DNA of 64,000 nt from Tipula vernalis (Eukaryota; Arthropoda; Insecta; Diptera; Tipulidae), in assembly GCA_958295665.1 (NCBI GenBank), contig OY282558.1:60934789-60998788 (forward strand), read 5' to 3'. The notes under the pieces are model-generated. The model did no database searches. It was not told the origin of the DNA and saw only the letters and a list, made by a program, of their open reading frames with translations. Positions 46,501 through 55,596 of this stretch are shown one piece after another; positions within the stretch are counted from its first letter, which is position 1; each line of letters opens with the position of its first letter. The translations under genes and the position numbers were made by a program.

Positions 46501-49500
46501 CGGAGTGGCCTCTGGCCATCGGGTGAATCGATCTATGATGGTTAGAGAATAGCGTTGTCCTTCGGACGGTTCCAACGGACCCTATATCTATATGTATCTC
46601 CGAGAACCGTTGGCTAACGATGGGATAGTTACCACACAGACTTTTCACGTGTTTTGAAATTTTGCACTTTTGACAGTTTGCGCAATATTTTGCCCATTGC
46701 TGCACGTCTATGTTGAGCGCTGGCCACACAAACTTGCTCCTGATCAGTTTGGTTGAACTTCGTATCCCCGGATGCTGTTGTTTTTTTCGATCAGTGCTTT
46801 GAGGTCGTCGTCTTGTTGTTCATTCGCCATGCGCGAATAATCTATGCTGCTTGTAATCGTCAGTGCATCGACACGAGACAGAGCATCCGCTACTACATTA
46901 TCCTTGCCGGAAACGTGCTGTATGCTGGTCGTAAAATGTGCTATCAGATCGAGATGCCTGCGCTGTCGGGGTGATGCTTTCTCCAGGTTTTGATTCAGGG
47001 CGAAAGTGAGGGGTTTGTGGTCGGTGTATAGGATAAATTCCCGGCCGTCGACGAATTGTTTTAAGTGTTTAATTGCTGCGTACGCTGCCAACAACTCCCT
47101 GTCGTACATGCTGTAATTTTTTTCCGTGTTTGTGATGAGCTTTCGTGAAAAGAAGCTTAAAGGTTGTCATCCCTTTGTTGTTTGCTGCTGTATACTACCG
47201 TCGCTTGATTTGATGCGTCGACCATGTTCGCCAATTTGTGTTCCGACGATGGGTGAACTAATTGAATGGCCTCTTCTAGGCGTCTTTTACAGTGCTCGAA
47301 TGCTTGGTTTGAGTCGTCGCACCAAGTGATGTTGCTGTTGTTGTTCTTCTTCTTGCCTTTGAGAAACTCGTACAATTTTGTTTGATCCTGAGCCGCACCG
47401 GGAAAGAAAATGCGATAGTAGTTTAACATACCTAAGAATCGCTGGACGCCTTTAGTGGTTGTTGGCCGTGAGAAATCCGTTATTGCTTCTACCCGAGATT
47501 GGGCCGGACGAATGCCCGCGGCTGCTATATCGAATCCCAGAAAACTTATCTGTTTTTCAGCGAATATGCATTTGCTCATGTTTATCACCAAGCCAGCGTC
47601 CTGCAAGCGTTGAAACACTATTTTTAAGTGTTCCAATGTACGGAAATGTAAATTTCGTGTCGGGAAAAATTGAGTGAATTAGCCGTTGGAATGTTTGAGC
47701 CGCATTCCGCAATCCAAACGTCATACGGGGGAACTTAAACAAACCAAATGGGGTACACATTGCTGTCTTCTCGATGTCATCCTCACTGATCGGGATCTGG
47801 TGATACGCCCGCACAAGGTCGATTTTTGAGAAATATTGGCAGCCGTCGAGTTGATGACTGAAGTCGGTGACAAATGGTATTGGATACCGATCGGGCTTCG
47901 TTTTTCGATTCAAATCGCGGTAGTCTCCGCATAGCCTCCATCCGCCGTCCTTTTTCCTTGTGATATGTAGGGGACGAGCCCAGTTGCTTTTTGACGGCCG
48001 GCACACACCTTGGCTCAACCATAGATCGATTTCTTGTTTGGCTATTTTCATTTTTTCAGTGTTGAGGCGTCGTACCTTTGCTGAACATGGTTGGCCCGTG
48101 GTTTCGATTTTGTACTCGACGTTGTGCTTGATCGTGTTGAGCGACGGTGTCTCGCATAAGGCTGGTCCGAAATTCTGCAGCAGATTGCGAATTTGTGGGT
48201 TATTAGTGTCCAATTTGACTGTTGTCAGTTGATATGAGGGCAAAGCAACGGGGGTTCCGGATATTGACAGAGAAGTCAACGGGTCGATCAACTTCTTGCC
48301 CTTAACGTCGACTAGTAGACCGTAGTTTAGTAGGAAGTCTGCTCCGATGATGCATCTATCAACGTTTGCGATTGTGAACTTCCATGTGAATGCTCGACGT
48401 AGGCCCAAATTTAAGACCAATTTCTTCGTGCCAAACTTGTCTATTGATGTAGAATTTGCGGCGAATAATTTTAGATTTGACTTTGTTGTTTTTTCTCGTG
48501 ACGTTGGAGGTACGACGGACAGTTCGGCTCCCATATCGATGAGAAATTGCTGTTTTATGACCGTTTCGATTACAATTAGGCGGCATGAATGGCTGCTGTC
48601 ACTTGCCGCGAATAGTGAAGAGCCTATTGGTTTTCCGCCCCGGGCGAAATCCGATCCTGTTTGAACTTGCACGGTTTGTTGCATTATTTTGTCGTTTGTG
48701 CCGAACTTAAAGTGATACCAACAATTTGGGAAAGCTGCTGCACGGACGCCGGACCGTATCACGTCTTTCAATGTAATCTCTTTAGTACTCGTTTCATTAA
48801 TCGTTCAAAAGTCGCAGGGGCGTTACTTAATTCGAACGGCATTACATTAAATTGCCAAAGTTCGTTACCCACACTGAACGCCAATACCTGCCATCGATCC
48901 TTGACAGCGGAAAGCTATCTTTTTTAGACGCAGCATTGTGTTTTCGGTAATCAATGCCGAATCTCATGCTATACCATCCTTCTTTTTAAGCAATACTGCT
49001 AGTGAGCTCCATGGACTGTTAAATGATTCGATTACACCTGCCGCCTGCGTATTTCTTACCATCCGGTCAACTTATTCTTATTTTGCCAATGGAAACCGAC
49101 TGGGCGCTTGCCTACTGCAGAATATGGAGATGTACTGATTCCGCCCCGGGCGAAATCCGATCCTGTTGGAACTTGCACGGTTTGTTGCATTATTTTGGCG
49201 TTTGTGCCGAACTTAAAGTGATACCAACAATTTGGGAAAGCTGCTGCACGGACGCCGGACCGTATCGGAGCTTCCCCGATTGTCGTCCAGGGGTTTCCTT
49301 TCGCTTTTCACCCAATCGTCGAAACGTTTTGTTAGCACGTTGATGCTGGCTGACAGTGGATGTTCGGCCTCATTCGTCGTAATTTGTGAATTGGAGATGT
49401 TATAGATGCCAGTGGGCCTGTGAATCTCCATTATTTTGTCTGCTGTTGCGTCGATTTTTTCCAGTTTGCAATCCTAACTGTAACCGGTGCAGCCATAACG

Positions 49501-52500
49501 TTCGTAACATTGATTCGGTTATTTGATCCACCGATAATGCTTGCATCTCGCGCAACAACTGTGATGGTTTCTTGTCTCCGAGCTGGAGACCGGACAGCAG
49601 GCGGTTTAATTTGCCCTGTGCTGATTCACATAGTCTGCTGATTATGGTCGCCTTCAGAGAAACGTATTTGTCTTTTTCGGGAGGGTTTAACACCGTGTCG
49701 CGGACGCATCTTATTGTTTCTTGGTCAAGAGCTGCCACCAAGTGACCGTACTTGGTTTTGTCAACCGTCACTCCACTTAATTCGAACTGCGCTTCGAGTT
49801 GCTTGAACCATATCTCGGGATCGTCCGAATTGAACGTGGAATATTTTACCGACACCCTGTAAATATTTGTTGTATACTGCTTGTCCACAGCGATTTTCCC
49901 TTCGTCGTCACTCATTATGAGCGGTTTTTAATATGACAAAAATGTATATGTATATGTATATGTATACCGGTAAAGTATTCCGATAGCAAAACAAAACGAC
50001 ACAATCGCCCACGTACGATTCGGAAGGAAAAAAAACTTGTTAACACTGCTGAAGTTCAGATAAAAGGCGCGCGGTAGTGAAAAAATTAATTGATTACTGA
50101 ATGAGAGCTACCCGTCGAACGACCTTTTCACGTTGTCAGTTGAGCACAATTAAAAAACTAACCTAACAAATCAGTTCGGAGTATAACAAAAGAAATCGCT
50201 TGTTTCCTTTCAAAATGTTACTTTTTATAAATTTTGACAGCATGGTGCAACTTTTTCAAAAAAAGATAAATCAGTTCACCTTTTTCAGGTTTCCCCATTC
50301 TTTTTATCAAAAAAAGTTGTGTGTTGTAGTAAATAGTATTGAGTAATAGCTAATTTACATTTTATCTTTTGCTCTTTTCTAAAAGGTACGACATAAAATG
50401 CATTTTTGTGTGATTTCCTTGTATTAAAATGAGAATGATTACCCCAAAAGAATTATTCAATACTATTTACTGCAACACACAACTTTTTCTGGTGAAAAAG
50501 AATGGAAAAACTCTGAAAAAGATGCACTGGTTTATCTTTTTTCGTAAAAGTTGCTCAAAATTTATAAAATCATAGTAACATTTTGAAAGGAAAAAATTAA
50601 ATTTTGAGTATGCCCGTCCTGTTTTTATATATGGGTAAAATGTATTTGCACTTTTCTTCGTGTTTCTATTCTTTTGGGATAGAACAAAAGGATTGAACGT
50701 AAATCATCTATAAGCTAATTAGTGGCGCAAAGTTTACTGTACTAAAATGGAAACTTTCTACATATTACTACTACTAAATTATTCTTACTGGAAAAGGCAT
50801 GAAATTTCTAGAAGTTTGGTTTGAGTGCATAAAAAGGCAAATGAGATCGAATTGGATTATTCGTATTTGGAACGCGACATTGTAAAGATTAATGCCTGTA
50901 TTCCACTGTAAATAATTGACTGAACTGTCTTCAAGTCGAAAGAGGACAAAAAAAACTAATCCATTAGAGTGACAAAGAAAAAGCAAATTTTTTTTTTTTT
51001 TTATCAAGATTTTATGGTTAAATTTTGACATAAACATAACCAACAATTAAGTATTAGCATTAATTCGATTATTTTTACATCTCAAAATTATCTAAACAAT
51101 TAATTATAATTAATACTCATATCAGAATTATTATTTTTCCAAAATTTTCCGTCATATAACAAAAAATTAAAAAAATCTATACCATAAAATCGCCATTCTA
51201 TTAAAATTATTAGTGTGTGCGAAAAATATTTTTCATCATACACAATATTTATGCAGATGTATTAGTTGAAATGATCTCGATTTGATACTTTTTAACCATA
51301 ATCAAAACCAACAAAAATGTTTATACAAGCCGTCTCGTTCGCGCCCTACACAGATTCTATCACAAAAAATGTACACTATATTTATTATGAATGTATCACC
51401 TATACTTATCTGTTTTGTGTATATATCAAAACCAACATTAATGTACTACAAGCCTGATTGTCACCAATATTAAAAATTTATTTTGCTCTTATACATGAAA
51501 GTATTGGTGATCGACAGATTGTATAAATGAGTGAGAAAAACATACAAATTGTAGATAAAACAAAACAAACGAATTGTGGAGGGAAAATTGGGTTGTTAAT
51601 AATGAAAAAAACTAATTGGGATTGGTTAGATGAGAGTATTTTTATTCTATTTTCGCACTAACACTTTCAAGGATAAGGTATTAAATGTAAGAAGGTATCT
51701 GCGTGCTTCATCACTGAATCAGGCTTGTAGTATTACATTAGTGTTGGTTTTGGTATATATACTTTCTGATTTATTTGTATGCATCACTAATACTACGCCT
51801 TAATGTACTTTTTTATTTTTATTTTTTTTATTTATTTATTTATTTCTTTATTTCAACTTATAACTTAATAATAATACAAACAAATTATAAACTAATTAAC
51901 ATATTATAGTTGAACAAAGTAAAGCTCCGTTTAGATGAAAATCTGTGGTGGAGCAAATAAACAATTTAAACATGCTATTCTATAAAATCTTTGGACACAT
52001 TGAGTTAAATATATATTACACAATAGTTTTCTTATTTATATATGTATATATGGAAAAAAATAATAATTACACTTGGTTGCCTTTAAATTTACAATTGTTT
52101 AATGTTTACGATAACAGCTTTAATTGGTGAAATTACCCGAAGCTATATAATTTTAATTTCAGAAAAATCTTTCAACATTTTCTATGTTGAGCAGCCAATT
52201 TCGAACGTCCCTCTCAAATTTATGTTTACGTCCAATCGTTAGAATTTTTATATCTTTAGGTAAAATGTGAAAAAAATACGGTGCCATATAAAGATAAAAT
52301 CTTCTAAACTTCTCACAATTGCAACGGAAATCAGCATTATAATAATTTGGATTTCTTGTATTATACACCTGTGTAATCCGATTGTGAAAACTGTTACTAC
52401 GGATAAAAAACATTTTCAAGACTTTGTATATGTAAAGATATCTAAGTGGTAGCAAATTTAGTTGTCGAAACATAGGAATTGATGGTGTTGTTTGAGGAAG

Positions 52501-55500
52501 GTGGTATATTAATTTAATAATCCTTTTCTGGGCAATATATAGGCCTTCAATGTTACTAAAATAAGTGCCACCCCAACTGGATATTCCATACATTATTATT
52601 GATTCAACTATGGCGTGATATAGTTTCCGCAGAGTACTGTTTGGGCATAATTTCTTAAGATTATAGAATTTATGTATAGCAGCAAGTACGTTTTTCCTAG
52701 TGACATTGAGATGAGACTTCCAATTTAGTTGAGCATCCACTGTTAAACCCAAATATCTAAACTCGTTAACAAATTCAAGTGCAAAACACTGAGACGAGCA
52801 AATGATTGTATCACAGGGATGGACATGGTATTTTAAATTGTATACCGAAGAATTAGTGATAGTCTTCCCAAATAGCATAACTTTTGATTTAACGCTTATA
52901 GCGAGCCGATGATGATAAAACCATTTACTTAGTTTGATTAAGTCGTTTTCTTTTTAACTTTTATACCTTAACGTTAACTTTTATACCTTAAGTGTTTGTA
53001 CTGTTTGGCTTGTATAAACATTTTTGTTGGTTTTGCCATAATTATGGTGATCCACTAATACAAACACACATTTTATGTAAGTCAAATCTTGATTGACTTC
53101 GTTTTGATGTTTCGTTCACACAACCACCGATTTTATATTTTTATCTCCTTTTATTTTGACTGTCAAACTTTTATTCGCAATGGAATTCAGGCTTAAAACG
53201 AGTAATTTAAATGTGATTTAGTGCGATATAAAAGTTATAAGAGATAGTATTTGTGCAAATATTGTAATAAGTAATTTTGTGAATTATTGTTAATAAATTG
53301 TGTTGTGTTAATTTTTTTAATAAATTTAAGTCGTTTGTTTTATTCAGAATCCTGTGATTCGAACCTTGACTGACATGGCGAAAACATAAGAATTGGTGAC
53401 GGAAGCAAATCACGTTAGCGGCATGAACTTACAAATGACAGCTAGCGATAGTGCACTGTTAAAAGGGGAAAAGATCGCGAATATAAGGATTGGAAGAACT
53501 CTTTTCCAACACGAAGTGCTGATTGCAGATATTGTGGGCGAAGTCATTTTGGGAATGGACTTCATGAGGGCGAATGACTTTGAGGTCGATGTTGGACGAA
53601 AAGTATTAGCTTACGATAACATCTAGTTGCTACTTAAAGTGAGCGGTACAGCAGTCTTTGGAAAATGTGACGGGGTGTCGACGCTAGTAAAATGTGAACA
53701 GAAAAGTAACTGACGGTTTAACAACTCGTGCAGAACTGGATCGAAGATCTTACCGTAGCACACAAAAATTCTGCATCGGACAATAATGGAAGGATCACAA
53801 TAGTAAAACACTGAATTGATTCGGGAATGGAGATGAAGATTCGCCAAGCGCCCGGTCGTATGGTAACAGATACGTAGGCGGCAGAAACACAATGCTGTGT
53901 CTAAAAAAGATAGCTTTCTACTGCCAAGGATCGATGGCAGGTATTGGCGTTCAGTGTGGGTAACGAAATTTGGCAATTTAATGTAATGTCGTTCGGATTA
54001 AGTAACGCCCCTGCGACTTTTGAAGGATTAATGAAACGAGTACTAAAGAGATTACATTGGAAGACGTACCTAAGCATCAAAGGAACTTGGTAGGGGTTTT
54101 GGATCGGTTAAAGTCCACCCAAAGTTAAGCCCAAAGAAGTAAAATATTTGGGTCATCTAGTAACGACCAATAGAATTACCACCGGCGAAAATAAGATCAC
54201 AGCGGTAAAGGATTGGCCAAGGCCAACAATTTACATGAATTACAGAAATTTCTGGGATTGTGCACCTAATATAAATGCTCCGTGCCAGGATTAACCAAGG
54301 CCGCAATGAGTTAACCAAGAAGAACAAGGCATTCAACCAATCGTAGAACTAAGGAGACGATTATTCGTCGCGCCAGTCCTCGCATACCATATAGACAACG
54401 TCAAATTTATTTTGAACACCGACACGACCAATGGTGATATGTATGCTTAGTACTCCAAATCATCATCAAAACGGGAGCGTAATAGTGTTGCCAAAGGTAC
54501 CTCTAGCCAAAGCTAACCATGAAATTGAAGGAAAATGAATACCGACCCACCCGGAGTGAGATCGCAGATAAAACTCCCATTCTCATCGCTTATTGGGTTC
54601 AATGGGATAGCCTCCATATAGAGGATGGGTGCTTAAAACGAATGTGCGGATGGTAAGTGAAGCCATTATTGCTGATAATTCCAAAGAGCCGGATGAGAGC
54701 GGCAATAATTCTGTGCTCATAAAACAAAAGGGCACAACTCGAAAATTCGCATTTTCGTTTTTTAAACTAAGAATCATTAAAAATCATACGAGTTTTTTCA
54801 ATTTGAGTGTTTGTAAACAGTAATTATGGTTGTTTCTAGTTGCCGGAATATTACAAAAATTGATACTATATGAAATCGAACATGAAGAATTCGAATTTTA
54901 AATAATATGTAAAAGGGTACAACTCGACTTGTTTTACTTGTGCCCCTTTGTTTTATTACCACAGAATTATGCGCTAGTGATAATGGATTATTTCAGCAAA
55001 TGGCCGGTGGTGTACTCGATACCCAAACAGAAGACAACAATAGCTGATGCCTTGATGAATAACTGAGATTCGGTGGTATTCAAGAAATATGCTAGATACT
55101 CGGTATAAATAAAAGGAGAACAATATCTAGCAAAGGTCGTGGAGAGGAACAATAATGTGCCAAATTAAGCAAGATTAACCTATTGAAAATATAGATATGA
55201 ACAATAAAACAATAAGATACGACAAAATACATTCAACACATCCATTTATTTGCTAAATAACCCATACAAAAATTAGGAAGGATCCCATTTGGAAAAAATC
55301 AATTTTTATTTGTTTCATTTACATCGTAACAAAATGTATTAAACACCTCTAATTAATTCAACCGTTAATTTGTCAACCAAAGCTATAAGTTCATTGGAAA
55401 GGCTAACCCTTTATAAGGCATTACTCACATTACGTAAATTTAAATAATCACTAGAAATATTGCTAGTGACTACATATTTAAATTTTGATTTTAAATAATA

Positions 55501-55596
55501 AAAAATTACTTACGTTTTTGGAGCTGCATCAGCTGTTTTACAATTAAATCCAATCACTAATAATATCGTAAACACAACAAAACCGTTCCGAATCAT
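37008..55596 (-). CDS. Host gene: secreted coiled-coil glycoprotein, spliced, family not recognised
   Basis: Model: exons 55514-55596, 37593-38732 and 37008-37518, with introns 38733-55513 (16781 bp) and 37519-37592 (74 bp). Coding length is 1734 bases, 577 residues plus stop. Exon 1 gives [17 protein letters not shown] and a probable signal cleavage after TADA. Exon 2 is Glu/Lys/Leu-rich with a clear heptad region ([12 protein letters not shown] through EIAQLKSQ). Sequons are many (NVS, NQS, NRT, NET, NTT, NAT, NIS, NGT). The C-terminus is Pro/Asp-rich ([13 protein letters not shown]) and ends LALPYKK. Splice sites are GT-AG and phases match (AC|G makes Thr28). A likely extracellular or hemolymph structural protein; the role is inference. 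Linking exon 1 to exon 2 rests on phase and strand; an extra phase-compatible exon in the long intron cannot be excluded. Confidence 0.75.
37593..38732 (-). CDS. Host gene, large middle exon
   Basis: Acceptor TTTTTTCCAG|GAACG at 38733, donor CAACG|GTATATG at 37592. 1140 bases, open throughout, starting [11 protein letters not shown] after the split Thr codon. The absence of any stop over 380 codons in AT-rich DNA and the flanking consensus splice sites support a real, maintained exon. Confidence 0.92.
38971..39400 (-). pseudogene. mariner-B transposase fragment
   Basis: Minus strand: EKITVWYGL near 39230, a stop, [20 protein letters not shown] (39190-39130) and [18 protein letters not shown] (about 39060-39010), where the second catalytic Asp (QQD in relatives) is Ser. 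No TIRs recognised. Differs from mariner-C in keeping the middle region. Confidence 0.75.
39401..39700. other. Spacer between mariner-B and Jockey-like fragment
   Basis: No feature recognised. Confidence 0.5.
39780..40010 (-). pseudogene. Jockey-like endonuclease, distal part (beyond mariner-C)
   Basis: Minus strand reads [30 protein letters not shown] and [19 protein letters not shown], matching the middle of apurinic-type endonuclease of Jockey-clade elements (AVYCPP, GDxNAKH). It continues the fragment right of 40905 once the mariner is removed. Confidence 0.75.
40011..40905 (-). mobile_element. mariner-C with perfect TIRs, inserted in Jockey-like endonuclease
   Basis: TIRs AAGGGTTTTCCAATAAGGAC and further bases to TTGTCAA are exact inverted copies at both ends, about 28 bp, flanked by TA (40009-40010, 40906-40907). 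895 bp, so internally deleted. Perfect TIRs suggest it is younger than mariner-A and mariner-D. Confidence 0.95.
40116..40800 (-). pseudogene. mariner-C transposase, deleted and frameshifted
   Basis: N-terminus near 40790 ([16 protein letters not shown]), stops, ENIAAVQAP, then a jump over the first catalytic Asp region to [20 protein letters not shown] and CDLTSLDFF, a frame change, and [20 protein letters not shown] to the stop. The second catalytic Asp is Asn ([10 protein letters not shown]). The spacing to the third Asp is again 36 residues. Confidence 0.9.
40906..41655 (-). pseudogene. Jockey-like gag zinc knuckles and endonuclease start
   Basis: Minus strand from 41650: [20 protein letters not shown], a stop, [20 protein letters not shown], the CCHC pattern of Jockey-clade gag. 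Further on, [10 protein letters not shown] and [10 protein letters not shown] (about 40990-40930) match the N-terminal endonuclease region. Interrupted at its left by mariner-C and at its right by a Tc1 end at 41657. Confidence 0.72.
41657..42300 (+). pseudogene. Tc1-like element: left TIR and N-terminal transposase
   Basis: After TA, CACTCACCGGCACAGAAAAC looks like a Tc1 terminus. At 42050-42290 the plus strand reads [19 protein letters not shown] and related sequence of the Tc1 DNA-binding region, with stops. No catalytic domain and no right TIR were found. Confidence 0.6.
42372..42402 (+). repeat. Copy of the GGCTTGTATAAA repeat motif
   Basis: GGCTTGTATAAATATTTTTG then TTGGTTTTGGG matches four motif copies at 51.3-53.05 kb. 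The hAT-like element begins right after it. Confidence 0.7.
42403..42848. mobile_element. hAT-type miniature element with 8-bp target duplication
   Basis: GTTTTGGG occurs at 42395-42402 and at 42849-42856 as an exact 8-bp direct flank. Termini CAGGGTTGTGGAGTC and TAAGGCTGCGGAGTC (right end read inward) form short imperfect TIRs. Subterminal GGAGCCGGAGTCG-type GC-rich repeats occur in both halves, in inverted relation at least in part. 446 bp, no coding capacity. The 8-bp duplication and CAGGG end point to hAT. Confidence 0.8.
42604..42682 (-). ncRNA. tRNA-like sequence inside the hAT-type element
   Basis: The minus strand carries GGTTCGATCCC (42611-42621), matching the pol III B box, preceded by TAGCCGGACGATATCG as a possible A-box region, and followed by a T7 run (42593-42599), a pol III terminator. 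The T-arm stem pairs poorly, so it is probably a tRNA-derived SINE piece or tRNA pseudogene, not a working tRNA. Confidence 0.5.
42857..45160. other. AT-rich intron spacer
   Basis: No coding or repeat unit recognised on either strand. Short open frames are chance. Confidence 0.6.
45547..46310 (-). pseudogene. Gypsy-4 integrase C-terminal half, frameshifted
   Basis: [13 protein letters not shown] carries the catalytic Glu. [15 protein letters not shown], the [20 protein letters not shown] linker and [10 protein letters not shown] (SH3-like end) follow. A frame change near 45900 leads to the Ser/Lys-rich tail. Confidence 0.85.
46387..46729 (-). pseudogene. Gypsy-4 integrase N-terminal half, frameshifted
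   Basis: [20 protein letters not shown] is the zinc-finger end and [12 protein letters not shown] contains the first Asp. A frame change then gives [16 protein letters not shown] and [11 protein letters not shown] with the second Asp. Confidence 0.85.
46744..47636 (-). pseudogene. Gypsy-4 RT end, connection and RNase H
   Basis: The 47636-47157 frame: [20 protein letters not shown] and [17 protein letters not shown]. RNase [15 protein letters not shown] (first Asp), then after a frame change [17 protein letters not shown] (Glu), [12 protein letters not shown] (second Asp) and [14 protein letters not shown]. Confidence 0.87.
47640..48632 (-). pseudogene. Gypsy-4 protease and RT N-terminal part
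   Basis: Open frame from near 48771: [14 protein letters not shown] is the protease site, with D-M-G where D-T-G or D-S-G is expected. [22 protein letters not shown] and [16 protein letters not shown] (first Asp). At FTFPYI the next residues jump to GTLKNS or, in the next frame, EHLKIVF, so the catalytic YIDD with about a dozen residues is deleted near 47645. Confidence 0.87.
48633..48760 (-). repeat. 128-bp duplicated gag segment, left copy
   Basis: Identical to 49139-49266 except two positions. Encodes on the minus strand the [18 protein letters not shown] region of gag/nucleocapsid. Confidence 0.95.
48761..49138 (-). pseudogene. Foreign Gypsy RT fragment between the 128-bp copies
   Basis: The minus strand reads [15 protein letters not shown], then [14 protein letters not shown] and [20 protein letters not shown], a Gypsy RT unlike Gypsy-4's own. 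About 190 bases match Gypsy-5 (53885-54070, opposite strand) with nine differences by my count. Both copies lack the same palm segment between RID and WQV. Confidence 0.9.
49139..49266 (-). repeat. 128-bp duplicated gag segment, right copy
   Basis: Partner of 48633-48760. The two copies flank the foreign RT piece directly. Confidence 0.95.
49213..49915 (-). pseudogene. Gypsy-4 gag, frameshifted
   Basis: ATG at 49915: [20 protein letters not shown], then [20 protein letters not shown] and [16 protein letters not shown], the DUF7041-type gag N-terminus of insect Gypsy elements. After LLREMQALS the end is frameshifted. A second frame (49213-49431) carries [13 protein letters not shown]. Confidence 0.87.
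49943..49965 (+). repeat. Short TATATG repeat
   Basis: GTATATGTATATGTATATG, an imperfect 6-base microsatellite. Confidence 0.8.
50203..50593. mobile_element. Foldback-like element with arms of about 145 bp
   Basis: The left arm from 50203 (TTTCCTTTCAAAATGTTACT) pairs along its length with the reverse complement of 50449-50593. Matching blocks include AAAAAAGATAAA-CAGT, CTTTTTCAG, CATTCTTTTT and AAAGTTGTGTGTTG-AGTAAA. Arms enclose about 100 bases. No coding capacity and no clear target duplication. Confidence 0.8.
50594..51293. other. AT-rich intron spacer
   Basis: No feature recognised. Confidence 0.55.
51806..52955 (-). mobile_element. 5'-truncated CR1/Jockey-group non-LTR insertion
   Basis: Its 3' end is an A-rich (AAAT)n-like tail on the minus strand (51806-51858). 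The 5' end is at about 52955, within coding sequence. Truncation and tail are usual marks of target-primed insertion. Adjacent 52955-52994 holds two near-copies of TTAACTTTTATACC, perhaps related to insertion. Confidence 0.8.
52159..52952 (-). pseudogene. CR1-like RT C-terminal part
   Basis: Open from [12 protein letters not shown] through [36 protein letters not shown] (20 residues) and [12 protein letters not shown] to IENVERFF. This is the thumb and C-terminal region of non-LTR RT: LG-L-D--L-W--H followed by the YG-S-WGG block. 239 residues from the first Met and intact, but the catalytic part is absent by 5' truncation. Confidence 0.85.
53393..53626 (+). pseudogene. Gypsy-5 protease C-terminal half
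   Basis: [20 protein letters not shown] then [16 protein letters not shown] matches the retropepsin C-terminal half (IADI..ILGMDF). The active-site part upstream is not clear. Confidence 0.75.
53627..54716 (+). pseudogene. Gypsy-5 RT and RNase H, heavily deleted
   Basis: Plus-strand pieces: [36 protein letters not shown] (about 53905-54030), [15 protein letters not shown] (about 54150), [12 protein letters not shown] near 54360 (RNase H start) and [17 protein letters not shown] near 54590. No YVDD is visible. The same RT deletion is shared with 48761-49138. Confidence 0.82.
54717..54962. mobile_element. Small TIR element inside Gypsy-5
   Basis: CATAAAACAAAAGGGCACAA at the left and its near-reverse complement TTGTGCCCCTTTGTTTTATT-type sequence at the right, about 246 bp apart. 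The outer AATTCTGTG is also mirrored. No coding content. The integrase of Gypsy-5 begins right after it. Confidence 0.6.
54963..55150 (+). pseudogene. Gypsy-5 integrase fragment
   Basis: [20 protein letters not shown] holds the first catalytic Asp, then stops. The zinc finger before it and the rest of the core are missing. Confidence 0.8.
55151..55507. other. AT-rich intron sequence next to the host donor site
   Basis: No feature recognised. Confidence 0.5.
55514..55596 (-). CDS. Host gene, first coding exon with signal peptide
   Basis: ATG at 55594-55596 is the first in the exon. The hydrophobic core [11 protein letters not shown] is followed by TADAAPK, then AAAAC|GTAAGT, a near-perfect donor. 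Ends two bases into a codon, matching the acceptor phase of 38732. Confidence 0.85.

Larger units (their letters stand above)
45161..49930 (-). mobile_element. Gypsy-4: LTR retrotransposon, internal region, with chimeric insert
   Basis: Minus-strand order gag, protease, RT, RNase H, integrase. LTRs could not be paired: 45161-45540 and 49940-50150 are the expected places but share no obvious sequence. Protein type fits Gypsy elements with DUF7041-like gag. A foreign RT piece sits within gag (48761-49138). Confidence 0.85.
51294..53046. mobile_element. TIR element with doubled inner repeats, invaded by a CR1-like element
   Basis: A motif of about 35 bp (CAAAACCAACAAAAATGTTT then ATACAAGCC) occurs inverted at 51294-51331 and 51421-51456, and direct at 51721-51757 and 53007-53046. 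Each arm thus has two direct copies about 90-100 bases apart (after removing the CR1-like insert), and the arms face each other, the IR/DR layout known in some Tc1/mariner elements. Without the insert the element is about 600 bp. Confidence 0.7.
38733..55513 (-). other. Host intron, 16.8 kb, filled with transposons
   Basis: Contains mariner-B and -C, Jockey-, Tc1-, hAT-, CR1-like and three Gypsy-derived segments. A 26-28 base T run lies at about 38809-38832. No additional host exon was recognised. Confidence 0.65.
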
